64,000 bases of DNA from Hemerocallis citrina (Eukaryota > Streptophyta > Magnoliopsida > Asparagales > Asphodelaceae): assembly GCA_017893485.1 (NCBI GenBank), contig CM030359.1:28648430-28712429 (forward strand), in the 5' to 3' direction. Position numbers and translations under genes: made by a program. Positions 21,556-32,970 of this stretch are shown here, one piece after another. The notes under the pieces were generated by a model, which was given only the letters and a program-made list of their open reading frames with translations, searched no databases and was not told the DNA's origin. Within the stretch, counting starts at the first letter, position 1. Every line of letters starts with the position of its first letter.

Positions 21556-23400
21556 ATGGCAAGTTTCAGCACTTCACAATTCTGGGTGGAGCAGTTTGTT
21601 GGAAAATGAAATTTCGCCCTTTGGCAGAGAAGGATGAAGGACATTTTAATTCAACAAGGTATAGAAAAATCGTTGAAAGGAAATGATGCAAAGCCAGAGA
21701 AAATTATAGATACAAGCTGGGAGGATATGGAGTCCAGTTGTGTTACCACTATTAGGTTTTAAAGCATCAGTAGTCATCGAAACTCAAAATTTGGGTATTT
21801 GGTATTTAGAAATAGAAAATTTGGGTATGAGCTGCAGTCATTTTAACCCAAAATTTAGATGGACGGTAGAAGAAGTCTCGTCTCACAATTTTTTTAAATA
21901 AAGAAAATCTTCGACGACGAATGATTTCCCGTCCGATGGAAATTAAAAAAAAACCAAGACACGGGAAATCATTTCCTGTTTCAACATTAAAAAAAACATC
22001 ACATATGGGGAATCATTTTCCGTCAGAGAGTTTTTTCCTAATTTAATTTTAATTTAATCCTAATTAAATCTTACTATAATCTTAAATCTTAATTAAATCC
22101 TAATGTGTATGCATAATAATTTTATAGGCCTAATTCCATAGAATTTCCTCTTTAAAATTTAGAATGAAATCTCACGGACGGGAAATCATTTCCCGTCCGA
22201 CTGATTTTTAAAAAATAATTGGTAGAGACGAAAGATCTTCTTTCGTCCGATGAACGGAAGAAAGATGATCTTTCGTTAGCTATATTTTGCAAATTCCCAT
22301 TTCTCCTCCCAAATATAGTCGACTACTGTTCCTCTCAAACCCAAAATGTGGGTATTTGGCCAATGACTGCGAGAATTTCCCCCCAAATTTTACAAAATTT
22401 GGGAAAATATATGCTCTTATATTGATAATAATATTATTAACCAAATCAGTGATGTAGATTCTGCACCCGAGCTATGGGAAATTTAGAGAAGCTTTATCTT
22501 GGGAAATGTCTTCAGACGAAGATAAATTTGAAATGGGACCTCTACAAGCTCAAGATGGGAGAAGGTGAGAATCTCATGCAGCACATGAACGTGTTCAAAG
22601 GGTTGTTGAATAAACTAGCAAGAGTTGAAGTAAAAATTGAGGGAGAAGATTAGACCCTTTTAATTCTTACCTCGCTTCCCGATTCGTATGAAAATGTTGT
22701 TACTACAATTGTGTTTGGTAAGGATAGGCTAAAGATGGATGAGGTGGAATCAAATCTCTTGCCACATGAGAAGAGAAGGAGAGTCGACGATTCTCAGGGT
22801 TCTGTCTTTGTTGCTCATGTTCAGCATCGTAAGGGAAGGTCAACTATTAGAGGATCTAGTGAACACAGCAGGTCTAAATCAAAGGGCAAGGAAAAGGTCA
22901 AGTAATGCTACAAGTGCAAGGAGTGGGGACACATAAAGCCAGATTGTCCATTGATGATAGAGAAGGATGATAAGTGTCATTTGGTTGGTTTCATAGAGAT
23001 ATCTAAGGATTTTGGAGAATTTCTCATGGTCTCCAAAGGTAACAATACTATTTTTCAAGATGATTGGATACTAGATAATGATTTTTCTCATCAACTTTAC
23101 TCTAGAAAAGAATATTTTGATACGTTTCAAGAGTCCGAGGATTCATAACTTGGGGCGATGACACTAAGTGTCGTGTCATGGGTAAAGGAATGGTTAAGAT
23201 CAAAATGTTCGATGGAGCGCTCCGCACTTTGGGTGAGGTGTTGTATGTCCCAAGGTTTCGAAGAGAACAAATATCCTTAAGCCAGTTAGACTCAAAATGC
23301 TGCAAGGTGTCGTCAGCAGGGGGAGTCATGAAAGTTTCACAAGGATGCTCAGTCTAAATGAAGGGAGAAAAGTGTGGTAATTTCATGTTTCTGATTGGAA
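21556..23400 (+). pseudogene. Copia gag-protease remnant, split by a MITE
   Basis: Copia gag-like words are readable in pieces: ALWQRRMKDILIQQG near 21617, SAPELW near 22461, LTSLPDSYENVV near 22665, and a zinc knuckle CYKCKEWGHIKPDC (CX2CX4HX4C) at 22906-22947 directly after an in-frame stop. A protease-like region follows (DWILDNDFSH, where the family has a D-S-G or D-T-G active site), so the active-site motif is lost. Frameshifts and stops interrupt it in several places, and the MITE at 21762-22416 splits gag. Not functional. Confidence 0.85.
21762..22416. mobile_element. PIF/Harbinger-type MITE with a second set of palindromes, inside copia gag
   Basis: Termini AAGCATCAGTAGTC and ...ATATGCTC with TTA duplicated at 21759-21761 and 22417-22419. 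655 bp, non-coding. It contains palindromes built on GACGGGAAAT-C-ATTTCCCGTC (best copy near 22176) with weaker versions near 21920, 21963 and 22000, and a separate pair built on ACGAAAGA...TCTTTCGT near 22230-22276. Terminal sequence relates it to the MITE at 15594. Confidence 0.75.
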
Positions 23401-23795
23401 AAAATTGGGCCCTCTAAGAATTTTGGGAAATAGTGTGCACAAGGAAACAATCACTTGAGGCAGGTCTCGTTTGCGGGCATAGTAGAGACATTGGCCATAT
23501 GTTTCCAGGTTTCAGATGATGATGAGAAGAAATATACTGTTGGTGAAGATGTAAAGTATCGGTATCTCTTCGAGAGTAACTAGTGATTGTTGACTTGGAA
23601 CCGTTACACATGACGTTGGCCATTATGAATCAGGGGGAGTTAGGATCGTATGTAACTGATTCGTGATATGTGTAACTGGTACAGGAACATGGCTAATGGA
23701 GTGCTTGTGGGTATAACAAGCATTTTCTTTTACGATTGACTTCAGGAATTGAAGTGGCAGTGCGAAATTATCTACTTAAGTCGACAGGAGGAGAT

Positions 23796-24360
23796 TGTTA
23801 TGTTATGCCTCCTTAGTGGATTCTAGAGGTTTCTTCGAAAGATATTCTAGACCACTTAAAAATTGTTTAGTTCTCCCATAAAATTAATGAGCCTCCACAC
23901 TTCCCAGGGCAAGTGTGCAAGGATGAAAAGTGAGAAAGTTTATGAATGTGCAAGGCTCAAGATGAATGTGGTTGGGTGGTGTGCTAGTGAAGCATTAATA
24001 TTGGGCTTTAGACGCTTCCACCTTTGAGTATAAATATAGGGTCACTCCATCATTCTCAATCTTCCAAGAACCAAAACATAAAAACTCTAAAGGTCTTTGT
24101 GTATAGAAGCAATGTGAGTTGTGAGTGTTTCAAGAGTGTGTATAAATCTTGATATAAATTGATTCTTTAGATAGAAAGGGTGTACAAGAGATATCATTTT
24201 GAATACAAGGGTTAAAGTTGTGTATAAACATGAGTTAATATTTTCTTGTACTTATTATTTTATTCTAAATGTGTAAAATTTCTTTATCTTCTGGGTTTGT
24301 TTATATCTATTTCTATCAAGTTTTGTACTTGCGGGACGAGGGCTATCTCTTTTCTTTACA
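23796..24360 (+). repeat. 3' LTR of the copia element
   Basis: 565 bp, TGTTATG...CTTTACA, homologous to 20939-21515 with numerous substitutions and small gaps. Confidence 0.9.
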
Positions 24361-24367
24361 CCATTTA

Positions 24368-24762
24368 GGGACTATTTGGATTGATGTCAAACTCAAAAAA
24401 GTTTAGAAAAACTTTCATTGGTTAAGTTTTCCAAGAAAGTCTTATACATCAAACTAGTAGTGAAAAAAGATTTTCCTAAAGATTGTTTGGTTGATAGAAA
24501 AGTTTGTTGGAACCGTTGAGAGATAAAGGAGAATAAGATAAAGAACATAAAAAATTAATTAAAAAAAGTATTAATGAGTTTCCCACTGAATTCCCTAATT
24601 TTTTTAGGTGAAACTGTGAAAGCAATTTGAAGCAAAATTGGAATGCCACTTCATATTACGAAAAAGTTTTTCACCCCTCTTAATCTCCATCCAAACCTAA
24701 TAAATATGATGAAAACTTGTTTTCCTCAGATTTTTGATATTCTACATCAATCTAAACACCCC
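24368..24762. mobile_element. Tourist-like (PIF/Harbinger) MITE
   Basis: Termini GGGACTATTTGGATTGATG and CATCAATCTAAACACCCC form imperfect inverted repeats, with TTA at 24365-24367 and 24763-24765. 395 bp and non-coding. It begins seven bases after the copia 3' LTR. Confidence 0.85.
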
Positions 24763-24849
24763 TTAATTCATTAATATGAAGAATGAAGAAGGTTTACATC
24801 TTCGTATTATATGTCCAATGAGAGGACATTTGTTTTATAAGAGGCTATG

Positions 24850-26717
24850 AATTTGCATTTTCTAGCATGCCACATCGCAACTTCTGCTCCTTCATTTCCC
24901 GCTCATACTTCTGAGTGTTCTTCCCCTACCGCCGGAGCTCGTGGGTGTGCTGCTTCTTTAGCTCAGCTCATTGTAGCGTCGCGTGAAGACAAGGATCCAA
25001 GACTTAGAAATCTAAAGAATAAAACATTTCTCGAAGTAACGGAGCTCGGAAATACTTACCATCATGTCGGCCTGATCCCACTTCATGAAGCATGATTCGA
25101 GAGTCTCGGTGGAGAGACTCTCCTTATCGTGATGTGTGGCCAGATGCTTTTCTGCCTCTATTGCCACCGGCCCCTCGGTTAGGGAATCCGCCGTCTTCAT
25201 AGACTAGTTAGGGGCCTACGGAAAAAACCCCCTCCTCACCTACGATTTCCTAATCCCCACGACGAATGGGTGGGAGACCCTTATTCATCAAGTTGGTAAC
25301 CTTAAGGTAACTTGAGCTCGGTGCCACTTTCGTCGAACCAGGGGTCCCTGGGACCAAGAGGACCTTCGAATTCTTGGACCTCGCCTCGGAAGTCCCCTCA
25401 GAGCCGACAGGAGTTGGCCTTTTCTTCGGCTTCGACTGCTCGGCAGCCTTCTTCCTGGCTAGATAAGTCATTCTTACCTCGATTTCAGCATCATCCATTA
25501 CTGCAAGGGAAAATAGAAGCTATAAGAACGAAGGGAAAAAGTTGTGCGTGAAAAGAAAAAAAAAGAAGAATAGGGGTTGATAGGGCTCAATCTGATCCTC
25601 GCTAAATGCCTCTCACTCACATTCGGCCAGCTGATCCTCTTACCAGCCATGACCCGATCACTTGTTCCCACTCTTCCATCATGAGGTTTCTATCCTTCGG
25701 AGGCTTATGGTTCAACTTTTAAAAACACCAGTTCGTAGAAATTTTCCAAGGAGTTTGGCTTCGAACGACGAAGTACCTCTCCTTCCATTCTGAATAGATT
25801 CCGGGTGACCATGAACTACTCGCTTATGGGGCCGAGGGGAGATATAATATATTCCTTCATGCGCCCCCGACAAAGTAACCCCAAGGCAGGCTCGAAAATA
25901 TTTCAACTTTAGGGGAACTCCCCCCTCCTCGCTGAGCAGTATGAAGCACATGAGTTGCTTCCAGAAGTTCATCCTAAATTGCATCAAACTCAAGCCAGCC
26001 CAATTCAAAACTTTCTTGACGAACGGGTGGAGGGGCCACCTCAATCCCGAGCTGAATGCATCAATCAGAAATATACAAAACCAAGGGGACAAAGTTTCGG
26101 TAGGTCGGATCCCCGGGTTCGGCACCGTCAGCTCATATTTTAGGGGAATGAAGTAGGTCGTGCGTATTACCGGGAGATCACTACTTGTCAGCACGCTCTG
26201 AACGGCTTCAATCTTGCGTACCGAACCAGATCCTCAAGGTCATACGGGTACATCCTAATCGAACATGGCTGCTAGAAGTAGGGGACATCGAGAGCATGAT
26301 TCGGGAAGAAATCGATTGGTTGCTCGAGGCTATCCGTAAGAGACCACTTCAATTTCCTCCCTCGGATTGAGGGGCCTTTGGAGTGAATTACTCAGCCAGC
26401 GGCCTCAAAATAGGAGTCTTTTCCTGTTCCTCACTGTACTCTTCATCATCGTCCTCTCCCTCTTCCTCGTTATCTCCGACTTCCTCGACCTCCTCCTCAT
26501 CTTCACCTATGTCCACCGGTCTACCCTTATCGACCACCTCCATCTCTTCGGCCTCTCCATCCGAGTCACTCGACTCCACCACCAAGAGCTTATGACTTCG
26601 AATAGGCTTGGCATCATAGACCTTGTCGACTTCCTCCCAATCTGTAGACTTGGAAAGGCGATCACCATTGCCCCGACCTGATGTGGAGGCTGAGAAACCA
26701 GACCGAACCCTCGACAT
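24850..26717 (-). pseudogene. Gag-like gene of a gypsy-type element (Transposase_28-like), fragmentary
   Basis: Read on the minus strand: a start at 26717 gives an acidic N-terminal region (to 26388) rich in Glu/Asp. Then 26194-25712 carries a conserved-looking block (LIDAFSSGLRWPLHPFVKKV, then LNWAGLSLMQFRMNFWKQLM) that resembles the 'putative gypsy type transposon' domain. Lys/Arg-rich and charged pieces follow at 25498-25250 and 25200-25012. The pieces lie in different frames with stops between, so the gene is either multiply spliced or broken; an in-frame stop in the 26.26-kb region favours decay. No pol region is attached. Family placement is from memory of the motif pattern. Confidence 0.6.
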
Positions 26718-26853
26718 AATATAAAAATACTAACCTGGTAATTGGAAAGGATATCAGAAAGTTGGTCGCCGGCGACTGAACAGTACCTAGAGAGAGAAAC
26801 TGTGAAAACTAGAAAGAGAAAGTAAAGTAAAAAATGAGGGGAAGGGTGAGAGC

Positions 26854-26861
26854 TTATATAG
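26854..26861 (-). promoter_or_regulatory. TATA box upstream of the gypsy-type gag remnant
   Basis: On the minus strand CCTATATAAGCTC at about 26850-26862 lies 137 bp upstream of the start at 26717, followed by a CT-rich leader with a possible splice donor CTAG|GTACTG. Position fits a promoter for that gene. Confidence 0.5.
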
Positions 26862-27044
26862 GCAGCCCAAAGACGCCTCAATATCCACGAATGATCTCAG
26901 CCCTCTAATTTTCATTCAACGGTGGTCAAAATATCGACACCTCGATTTCCACCACCATAACGTCAGCGGAACACGTGCAGTACATGGATTAACAATGGCA
27001 CAACAAGTGTAAGACCCGTTCGAGTGGAAACATGTGTAGTACCC

Positions 27045-27815
27045 GCTCGACGCTCGGCATGCACCTCGAGCCAGCCACTAGATTTCTCACAAGATCTCTC
27101 TATCTCAAGCTCGCTTGATACTTGACCTGCACCTCGAGCCAGCCACTAGCTTTCTCACAAGATCTCTCCATCTTAATCTCACTCAATGCTCAGCATGCAT
27201 CTCGAACCAGCCACTAGCTTTCTCACAAGATCTCTCCATCTTAAGGTCTCTCGCCATTCGATATACATCTCGAGCCAGCCACTAGCTTTCTCACATGCTC
27301 TCTCCATCTCAATCTCGTTCGACACTCAACATGCATCTCGAGCTAGGCACAAGCTTTCTCACATGCTCTCTCCATTTAAAAGCTCGCTCGACACTGGACA
27401 TGCACCTCAAGCCAACCACTAGCTTTCTCACAAGCTTTCTCCATTTCAAGCTCGCTCGACGCTTAGCATGCACCTCGAACCAGCCACTAGCTTTCTTACA
27501 AGCTCTCTCCATCTCAAGCTCGCTCATTGCTCAGCATGCACTTCGAGCTAGCCATTAGCTTTCTCACAATATCTCTCCATCTCAAGCTCGCTCGACTCTC
27601 GGCATGCACCTCGACCCAATCAGTAGTTTTCTCACAAGCTTTCTCCATCTTAAGCTCACTCAACTCTCGGCATGCACTTCGAGCTAGCCATTAGCTTTCT
27701 CACAACCTCTTTCCATCTCAAACTCGCTCGAAGATCGGTATGTACCTCGAGCTAGCCACTAGCTTGCTCACTGGCTTTCTCCATCTTAAGCTCACTCGAC
27801 GCTCGACATGAACCT
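27045..27815. repeat. 68-bp minisatellite, about 11-12 units
   Basis: The landmark GCATGCACCTCGAGCC (with variants) occurs at 27058, 27128, 27193, 27262, 27331, 27398, 27466, 27534, 27602, 27670, 27738 and 27806, a period of about 68 bp. Each unit also has CCACTAGCTTTCTCACAAG and TCTCCATCTCAAGCTCGCTC. The short open frames across it on both strands arise from the repeat. Confidence 0.93.
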
Positions 27816-28074
27816 TGAATTTCTTTTAATATTCAATATCAAATTAATCTTTCAATTTCTTTTATTCACAAACTCTTTCTCAAAACATTTCTTTTATAAT
27901 CTCATAACACAACATAGGTCAATTCAACCTCTTCAATTTAATCACTTATAATGTTGTATGCAATATCAATAATCTCAATCACGTATTAATAATCATAAAA
28001 TCTCATATTTAATCTTACTCAACTTTCACATGTCAGAAATCAAATCCAAACTCAAGAAAATCCATCAGCCAAGA

Positions 28075-28395
28075 CAGTGGTAGTCGACTGTTAAAAGTGG
28101 CTAATCGGCTGTTCTGCGAGATCTCAAAACTCAAGACACAAAAGCCAGTTCAGTCGACTGTGGAAAAATGTCCAGTCGACCGTCCTGCGAAAATTTGAAA
28201 CTCAAGAGCATTGTCAGTTCAGTTGACTGTTGACAAAGGGTCAATCGACTATCCTGCAAAATTTCAAAACTCAAGGACCAATAGCCAAGACAGTAACAGT
28301 CGACTGTTGAAACGTTGACAGTTGACTGTTCTGCAGGCAAAATACGAAACTTAATACCTGATAGTCGACTGTCGACTTTAGTTCGGACGACTTTC
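28075..28395. repeat. Array of CAGTCGACTG-type palindromes with ~75-80 bp higher-order repeats
   Basis: The palindrome (C/T)AGTCGACTGT or degenerate forms appears about eight times (for example 28082, 28152, 28172, 28297, 28362), separated by repeats of CCTGCAAAATTTCAAAACTC and AGCCAAGACAGT. A similar array is at 63718-63990. Confidence 0.8.
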
Positions 28396-30168
28396 GATTG
28401 CACCAGGTTGCAATTTAAAGTGGTTCATGAATTTATTTTCAACATTGAAATGCAACGATAACTTCTTCACAATTTGGCACTACAATTATCACAAAAGATT
28501 GTTTACTTGTTTTCTTTTATTTCTACAACAATTCTAGAACATAATCTTCTTTTATCATACTAGTGTCACACTAATTAATATAGCATATAACCAATGTTTC
28601 AATTAACCAACATACATTCTACATCTAGCATGGTTCAAAATTCATATTTTTATAGCATAATTATATCAAAATTATGCAATCTACAAATTAAGATAACAAT
28701 AACAATTTAACAACTAAATTATATATTATCTAGCATGCAAATTCATTCCTACATTAGGAAGGATTTTAGAATCACCCACCCAAGAAAATTTAATTCATAG
28801 CAATTGCACTTCTAGAATGAGAGCTCCTAGAAACTCCGCTTCGCTCCTCGAAATCCGCGTGCAAGAAAACTCCTCATCTCGGCAAAGCAAATACAGCAAG
28901 AGCACCAACTCCACCTCATTTTCGGCCAAGCAACAGGAAAAGCCCAACTCCATCTTCATGTATGCATATATTTTTGACTATATATACATAGAGATATACA
29001 AGTACAAAGGATTATATGATATAGGTATAGTTGTGGTAGGTAATGTAGGCAACAGTGGAATGGGGAACATGCTGGATGGAAGTTGGGTGCTTTCGGATGT
29101 AGACAGAGCAAGGAAAAAGAAGAGAATTAGGAGGTATAGGTGTAAGCATAGGGCATATATATATACAAGTATATACACATATAGGGTAGAATTAAGTGGA
29201 GGAAGCAAAGAGTTTGCTGGACAACAGAAGAGGGACTGGTTTAGGAATTGAAACAGAGAAGAAGAATAGGAATGATGGAGAAATGTAGGGGAGGGGGTTT
29301 CTATATAAGGAGAAAAAGAGTAGTTATAATAACTACACACCCATGAACACAATCCACTCATCCACTATCTCCACTCTCAAATTTCAAAAATTCTGTCTTT
29401 TCCTCCTCTCTAAAATAGCCCGGTTTTGACTCATTCATACCCCCAAAACACGTGCACGTGCGTGCACTAGCACACACTCTTCCTCAAATTAATTATTTTT
29501 AAAAAAACATAAATTGTATATATATACGTAAAATGTACGTAAAAAATAGTTTAATTAAAATTATAATATTTCATGCACAAATAAAATAAATATACGCACA
29601 CTCCAAAATTTATTTTGAAAATGGATACGCTCAAATACGCGCACCAAAACAAACACGTGCATCGCACGTGAAACATCAAAAATACGAAATCCGACGTTAT
29701 CAATGGAAAAATGTTAAAGATAATAAAAATACAATATAAGAAAATATATTTATTGATTTTTATATATTCTACGACGTAGTCACTACGTATGTTGAAAACA
29801 CGTGTATTACACGATCAAGATTATTTTAATCAAAATAGGAAAAATGAACTTCCGTTTTAACAAAAATAGATTTGAATACCTAAAATAAATAGTTTAAACA
29901 CATAGAAAATATTACACGTAGCGGTGAAAACACATAATCGATACGTGCATAAAAAACAAGTAAAAAGCACGTAAAAATACAGCGATTGAAATTTAATATT
30001 TTAGTTGACTTAATTAGGATAAAATCAATACGGGAAATACATAAATAGTCAGAAATCAAAATACGTAGCGAAAACACGTTACAGATATCAGCCGTAATGG
30101 TACAAAATACACGTGCGTAACACACGAGAGTAAAATTGTCATTTTCAATTTTGCGGGGTGTTACACTC

Positions 30169-30611
30169 TCCCCCCCTTAGAATAGTTCTGTCCCCAGAAC
30201 TCACTAGGGTAAAGGTTGTATGTACACACCAAGAAAAAAATCATTATTATATATAGAAAACCGTAAACATTAACAAAATAAATGTAGTATAAAAATAAGT
30301 AATGTGGAAAAACAAGACAAACTCAATATAAGAAAACTATGAGTATCAAATTTCATAAGAACAGAACAAGAAATCTTGCACAAGGAATGAAATGTGACAA
30401 GTATACGATAGATTGAGAGAAATTTTTCATACAAAAATAATATTAGGTAGACCATTAGACAAAAAGGAAAAATCAATTAAGTCTTTAATTGCGGAATAGT
30501 TTGGAAAACAATGCGATAAAGAGAAACATAGTGAATGAATAATTTATAAATTGATTTAGAAGTCAAATTATATCAAAGTTATAAGCGGTAGGAAATTGCA
30601 AACTGAATTGG
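30169..30611 (-). other. Polypurine tract and residual internal sequence of the gypsy-type element
   Basis: Minus-strand AAGGGGGGGAGAG abuts the LTR start at 30168. The rest (30186-30611) is A/T-rich, with no gag or pol similarity that I can read. CACTA element D begins at 30612. Confidence 0.55.
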
Positions 30612-30880
30612 CACTACAATACACGATGGATTTACCGGCGTATATTTCCCGGTGTTTTACCAGAAATGCGGGGTAGGAAGAGAACAGGAATGAGTATACA
30701 CCGGAGGCCTCTATAAAACGCCGGGGAATTATGATATTCACCGGCGTTTTTTATTAAAACGTCGGTAAAGGCTATATTCACCGGTGTTTTAATAAACACG
30801 TCGGTGAAAGTATACAGATAAAAAAAGTCTTCTCCCATTCACCGGTATTTTTAGTTAAAACGCAGGTATAGGGTCTTGGA
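30612..30880. repeat. Left subterminal hairpin array of element D
   Basis: Four to five inverted pairs of the type TTCACCGGCGTTTT...AAAACG(C/T)CGGT(G/A)AA, more diverged than those of C (ACGTCGG, ACGCAGG variants). Confidence 0.7.
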
Positions 30881-31080
30881 ATAAATTTCCCCTCTACCAT
30901 TTCCTCATTCGATCCCAAAAAAAAAAACCCCCCAATTTTTTCCGCTCTCTCGCGCTCTCCCGCTTTCCCCAATTTCCCCAAACCCTATACGTATATTTTC
31001 CCCAAAATTTTCATTTCTCTCCTTTCCCTCATCGCCGCACCTGCCCCCTTCGCCCGCCCCCCGTCCTCCATCGCGGCCCC

Positions 31081-31680
31081 CACTACAAAAGAAACTCGAT
31101 TTCCCGGGGTTTTTTTATGTCTTTACCGGCGTTTTTTTACGCCGGTAAAACTTTCCCCGGCGTTTATAATAGCGCCGGTCCAAATGCCGCCGAATCGAGC
31201 GTCGCTGAAAGGAAGGGGTCTACACCGGCAGTTTTACTAGGCGCCGGTAAATGTGACACCTACACCGGCGGCCTAAAAACGCCGGTGTATTGGGTCCTCT
31301 GAGTGCCGTCTTTTACCCCCCAATATACATTCACCGGCGGCTATAAACCGCCGGTGTTCATCAATTTACCGGCGTTTATAGAAACGCCGGTGTAGAATGA
31401 ACGTTCACCGGCGGTCTGTGACCGCCGGTGTATGTGCGTTTATGACTGCCCGCTTTTCCCTACTCACAGCACCGGCGTGATCAAAAACGCCGGTAAACCC
31501 AACTACACCGGCGTTTTATCAAACGCCGGTGTTCCTTTTTGCCGTTACATCTGACGGTATTCACCGGCGTCTAGCGGCATACACCGGAGTTTGTGTGACC
31601 GCCGGTCTATCGCACACTGCAACTAATTCAATAGATAGACCGGCGTTTTATAAAAATCCGGTCTAGCTATGCCCGTTTGT
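31081..31680. repeat. Left subterminal hairpin array of element C
   Basis: About ten perfect or near-perfect pairs of the form (A)CACCGGCG(T/G)-N8-12-(A/C)CGCCGGTG(T), for example near 31336, 31366, 31407, 31470 and 31507. This is the densest and cleanest such array in the window. Candidate binding sites for the element's TNPA-type protein, by analogy with En/Spm. Confidence 0.85.
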
Positions 31681-32970
31681 ATTCCTTTCTCCGTTTTCCG
31701 TTCGATTTCAATTCACAGTTTCTTTTACAAAACCTGTAAACTAATTCGTAACTACTGATTCAACCAATTTCATTTCATATTAATGCGCAAATGACAACCA
31801 AACACAAGAATAATAAAGTTTAACACGTGTCATATCCAAATATCTCAACAAACTAATTAACAGTGTCAAAATCACAACCAAATTCACCGCAAAATTAACA
31901 GTCATAATCACAACCAAATTAATAGACCGACGAACATCCCAAATATCTCAACATCCCAAATATCTCAAGTCTGACAAATATCCCAACTAAACCGTCTGAC
32001 ATAACTCTCATCCAAAAAAAACAGTCTGACATAACAGCAAGGAGGACATAAGAACAATCATACAGCAAGGACACAAGAACAGCAAGGAGGACCACGGATT
32101 CATACCCTCGAGGAGCTTCAGTTCTGATCATCAGAATTTTCTTCATCTGGGCGACCGCTCTGTGAACAAAAAAAAACAATAGTTTAGTTCAACAGTATAC
32201 CACAATACAGAATATACATATTTTTTGAACTTGCAAAAAAATCTAACTGTATCTTAAATTATAAGATCAAAGTGCCAATTGCAAATGGAATTGTTGATGA
32301 TATATAGAGAGGTAAAATAATTACATTGCAATGCTAAAAATCCGGTACTTAATTTTGTTTTTTAAATATATCTAAAATAACAAAACAAATGAAAATTCAG
32401 TATCTAACTTGAAAACTCTATATTCTCTCCCTTGATTGGGAATATCCACTACCTAAAACAGTAAACAAATAAAAATTCAGTATCTAAGCATCTCTTTCAT
32501 GGATTGTTCAGACAATCCATGAAACTGTCATCGTGGACGGAAACCAAATATAAGAAAAATAAGAAAAATAAGATAGGGCTCATATCAAGTGTATTTTTAG
32601 GGAACTGTCATCGTGGAAGGAAACCAAATATATATAGAAGCCAGAAATGGAAACAGAAAGAAGAAAGGTAGAGACTTTGGATACACCAGGCTAACATAGC
32701 GGCATTTTCCTCATCTCTCTCTCATCCCTTGTTTCCCTTCAGCACACAAACACAAAGAGACATCAGCAACAACAGCAAGAGCGACAAGAACAACAATAAT
32801 AATAAATTATTATGAACAAGATGTCTCTATATGGGTTTCCAGATCTCCACTCGAGCCCACTCTTTCTAATCACAGCCCAATTAAGAACATAGACAACATC
32901 CACTAAACAATCCAATCATAGCCCAGTCAAAATTTGCCATCCTAGATCCAATCATAGCCCAGTTAAAAAA
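31681..32970. other. Unique left interior of element C
   Basis: A/T-rich sequence matching the inverse of element A (8280-9400). Contains the GATACACCAGGCTAACATAG module at about 32678. The open frame 31919-32179 (minus) has no recognised domain, and the equivalent region of A does not preserve it convincingly. Confidence 0.5.

Larger units (their letters stand above)
20939..24360 (+). mobile_element. Ty1/copia LTR retrotransposon, internally deleted
   Basis: Two LTRs beginning TGTTATG and ending CTTTACA, at 20939-21515 and 23796-24360, clearly homologous along their length. A primer-binding site TGGTATCAGAGCC follows one base after the 5' LTR (21517-21529) and a purine tract AGGAGGAGAT precedes the 3' LTR. 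The 2.3-kb interior contains only decayed gag and protease sequence plus a MITE; integrase and reverse transcriptase are absent. Flanks CAAAT and CCATT do not match, so no clean target duplication is seen. The many differences between the LTRs suggest an old insertion. Confidence 0.9.
27008..30168 (-). mobile_element. Long gypsy-type LTR sequence, minus orientation
   Basis: On the minus strand the segment starts TGTAACACCCCGC at 30168, directly after a purine tract (TTCTAAGGGGGGGAGAG, 30169-30185), which is the usual polypurine tract/3' LTR junction. A TATA box (CCTTATATAG) is at about 29301-29310. Downstream are a SalI-like palindrome array (28080-28390), a 208-bp block shared with 47640-47860, and a 68-bp minisatellite. 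The far end is uncertain; TGTAAGACCCG at 27008 is a possible terminus. Open frames at 28817-29361 and 29880-30125 have no recognised domain. Confidence 0.6.

Noticed and set aside
20934..24365. Target duplication of the copia element (CAAAT / CCATT)
   Set aside because: Only three of five bases agree, so I do not claim it.
26367..26681. Plus-strand Ser/Leu-rich frames in the 26.4-26.7 kb region
   Set aside because: They are shadows of the acidic, Glu/Asp-rich minus-strand gag N-terminus.
28817..29361. Overlapping 144- and 127-codon frames as real genes
   Set aside because: They lie in the leader/TATA region of an LTR, are low-complexity, overlap on opposite strands and have no recognised domain.
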